A stretch of 7,952 bases of DNA, taken from assembly GCA_029934875.1 (NCBI GenBank), contig JAOZLK010000182.1, positions 1-7,952 on the forward strand. The letters run 5' to 3'. Positions 7,009-7,952 of this stretch are shown in pieces (positions within the stretch are counted from its first letter, which is position 1; each line of letters starts with the position of its first letter). A model generated the notes under the pieces. It was not told the DNA's origin and made no database searches. It saw nothing but the letters and a program-made list of their open reading frames with translations. Origin of the DNA: Bacteroidales bacterium. Its GTDB lineage: Bacteria > Bacteroidota > Bacteroidia > Bacteroidales > GCA-2748055. The translations under genes and the position numbers were made by a program.

Positions 7009-7850
7009 TTTATTAATTCAACAGTTTCATTGATTGCCCTCGTCATATCTTCGGAAGCAAAACCATGACCACCCCCTTCAATGATGTCCAGTCGATTCTT
7101 TGGATTCAGATCTTTGATTTTATTAAAAAGTACTTCTGATTGATGATATGGAATTATCTCATCCTCTGTACCGTGATACAAAAGGCTTGTAATTGCATTT
7201 ACATGATTAATGGGACCGGCATCTTCCCATGTGCAAACATCCATGTTACCCATTAAGGAATAGAATATGGTCATGATCCCCGTGGGCATACTTAACATTA
7301 CCGGATCCCTCAAATCACTTGGTCCTGCCAGTGATACCACATTATTTACCCTGTTGTCATTGTTCCGGTATGTGTATAGCAGGGCAAGATGAGCTCCTGC
7401 ACTATGTCCAAATAGGCATATCTGTTCCGGATCAAAGATATATTCATCTGACTTCGAAATGATAAAACTTATGGCGCTGTCAATATCAGCCAGCATTTCA
7501 ACATAGGTAACCCCGTCTGAAATATTGGCATACCTGTAATTCATAGTAAAAGCAGCGATGGAAGAATCTGCAAAAACAGTTGCCGCGCCTTCGAATCCCC
7601 CTTTATCTCCTCCAATCCAACCACCACCTGGAATAAGAAGTACTACTTTCGTACGACTGCTTCTTCCATCAGGAAGAAAAACATCCAGTTTCTGCCTGGG
7701 TGATTCTCCGTATGGTACATCACGTAAAACTAAATCCTCTGTTTGCATCATTATATTTTCACTTTTTTTATCAGTGATTTCAGGTTCATTTGCATGAATA
7801 CCCGACAAACAAAATATGATCGCTGCTAAAATTAAAACTGTTTTTTTCAT
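7005..7850 (-). CDS. Secreted alpha/beta-hydrolase carbohydrate esterase-like protein
   Basis: The 281-residue product has a cleavable signal peptide (MKKTVLILAAIIFCLSGIHA, probable cut after Ala20). The rest is a complete alpha/beta hydrolase of the acetyl-esterase / BD-FAE type. The oxyanion-hole loop is IPGGGWIGGDK (73-83), the nucleophile elbow is GHSAG with Ser150, the acid is Asp230 in HGTED, and the catalytic histidine is His262 in GGGHGF. RQKLDVFLPD (52-61) matches the entry strand of this family. Its length is normal and all three catalytic residues are present. In this setting the most likely job is removal of acetyl or other acyl groups from a polysaccharide or oligosaccharide; a feruloyl esterase or a peptidase is less likely. 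It begins 12 bases after the stop of the preceding T9SS-cargo gene and ends inside the start of the six-hairpin glycosidase gene (ATGA). There is no Shine-Dalgarno sequence; the leader is nearly all A and T. Confidence 0.92.
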   Translation of the reverse strand: MKKTVLILAAIIFCLSGIHANEPEITDKKSENIMMQTEDLVLRDVPYGESPRQKLDVFLPDGRSSRTKVVLLIPGGGWIGGDKGGFEGAATVFADSSIAAFTMNYRYANISDGVTYVEMLADIDSAISFIISKSDEYIFDPEQICLFGHSAGAHLALLYTYRNNDNRVNNVVSLAGPSDLRDPVMLSMPTGIMTIFYSLMGNMDVCTWEDAGPINHVNAITSLLYHGTEDEIIPYHQSEVLFNKIKDLNPKNRLDIIEGGGHGFASEDMTRAINETVELIK

Positions 7851-7862
7851 TATAAATACAAT

Positions 7863-7952
7863 TTATTTATTCAAAAATATCTTGATATACTGCGACTTAC
7901 CATTTGATATATTTAATCTGGCCAAATAAACACCATCATCAAAGTTGCTGGC
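7863..7952 (-). CDS. 3' end of a T9SS-sorted secreted protein (type A C-terminal domain)
   Basis: The minus strand from the right edge reads 29 codons and then TAA at 7865-7863. The peptide contains FDDGVYLARL, then LNISNGKSQYIKIF, and ends FLNK. This is the characteristic end of the type A sorting domain recognised by the type IX secretion system of Bacteroidota: a GVY-hydrophobic strand, a turn with NGK, and a final strand ending in a basic residue. Such cargo is exported and usually anchored to the cell surface or released. The catalytic part lies outside the window, so its function cannot be stated. It is immediately upstream of the esterase gene, so it is probably in the same operon and may be another enzyme of the pathway. 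Confidence 0.85.
   Translation of the reverse strand, partial: ASNFDDGVYLARLNISNGKSQYIKIFLNK

Larger units (their letters stand above)
1..7952 (-). other. Co-directional exported glycan-degradation gene cluster (probable operon)
   Basis: Six minus-strand genes follow each other with gaps of 12, -4, 38, 4 and 53 bases, and no terminator-like hairpin with a T-run separates them. The five whose N termini are visible carry a signal peptide or a lipobox, and the sixth ends in a T9SS tail, so the whole set acts outside the cytoplasm. The mixture of esterase, two glycosidases and a pectate-lyase-like fold suggests breakdown of a decorated polysaccharide. No SusC/SusD, sulfatase, transporter or regulator is in the window, and the promoter should lie beyond the right edge. 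The cluster is truncated at both ends. Confidence 0.7.

Noticed and set aside
7558..7797. Plus-strand open frame of 79 codons
   Set aside because: It is antisense to the esterase, and its proline/serine-rich translation is what the complement of the signal peptide and entry strands would give.

Overview
The window is part of one compact minus-strand gene cluster from a member of the Bacteroidota. It carries five genes and the last codons of a sixth, nearly all encoding exported proteins that look dedicated to glycan breakdown. Evidence for the phylum: the partial gene at the right edge ends in a typical type IX secretion system (T9SS) type A sorting tail; the protein set (lipoprotein glycosidases, lamin-tail/CotH protein, pectate-lyase-like beta-helix) is common in glycan-degrading Bacteroidota; and the short leaders before each start are A/T-rich with no visible Shine-Dalgarno sequence. 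I cannot name a genus.

Layout in transcription order (right to left): (1) the 3' end of a T9SS-sorted secreted protein, 7952-7863; (2) a secreted alpha/beta-hydrolase esterase, 7850-7005; (3) a lipoprotein six-hairpin (alpha/alpha)6 glycosidase, 7008-5497, overlapping the esterase by ATGA; (4) a lipoprotein TIM-barrel glycosidase of GH14/GH42 type, 5458-3584; (5) a secreted right-handed beta-helix protein of the pectate-lyase superfamily, 3579-2338; (6) a large secreted lamin-tail plus CotH-kinase protein that begins at a TTG codon at 2284 and runs off the left edge. Gaps are 12, -4, 38, 4 and 53 bases, so one transcript is likely, with its promoter beyond the right edge.

Working model (inference): the beta-helix protein acts on or binds a polysaccharide, the esterase removes acyl groups, and the two membrane-anchored glycosidases trim the products. 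The substrate cannot be read from the sequence. No SusC/SusD pair, sulfatase, transporter or regulator is present in the window, so any fuller utilisation locus must lie outside it. The CotH-type protein is the least explained member, because CotH folds are atypical kinases and this one is predicted to be exported.

I saw no tRNA, rRNA, CRISPR array, transposon or riboswitch, and no intergenic stretch longer than 53 bases. The first 2.3 kb can look empty if only ATG starts and closed reading frames are counted, but it is fully coding on the minus strand.
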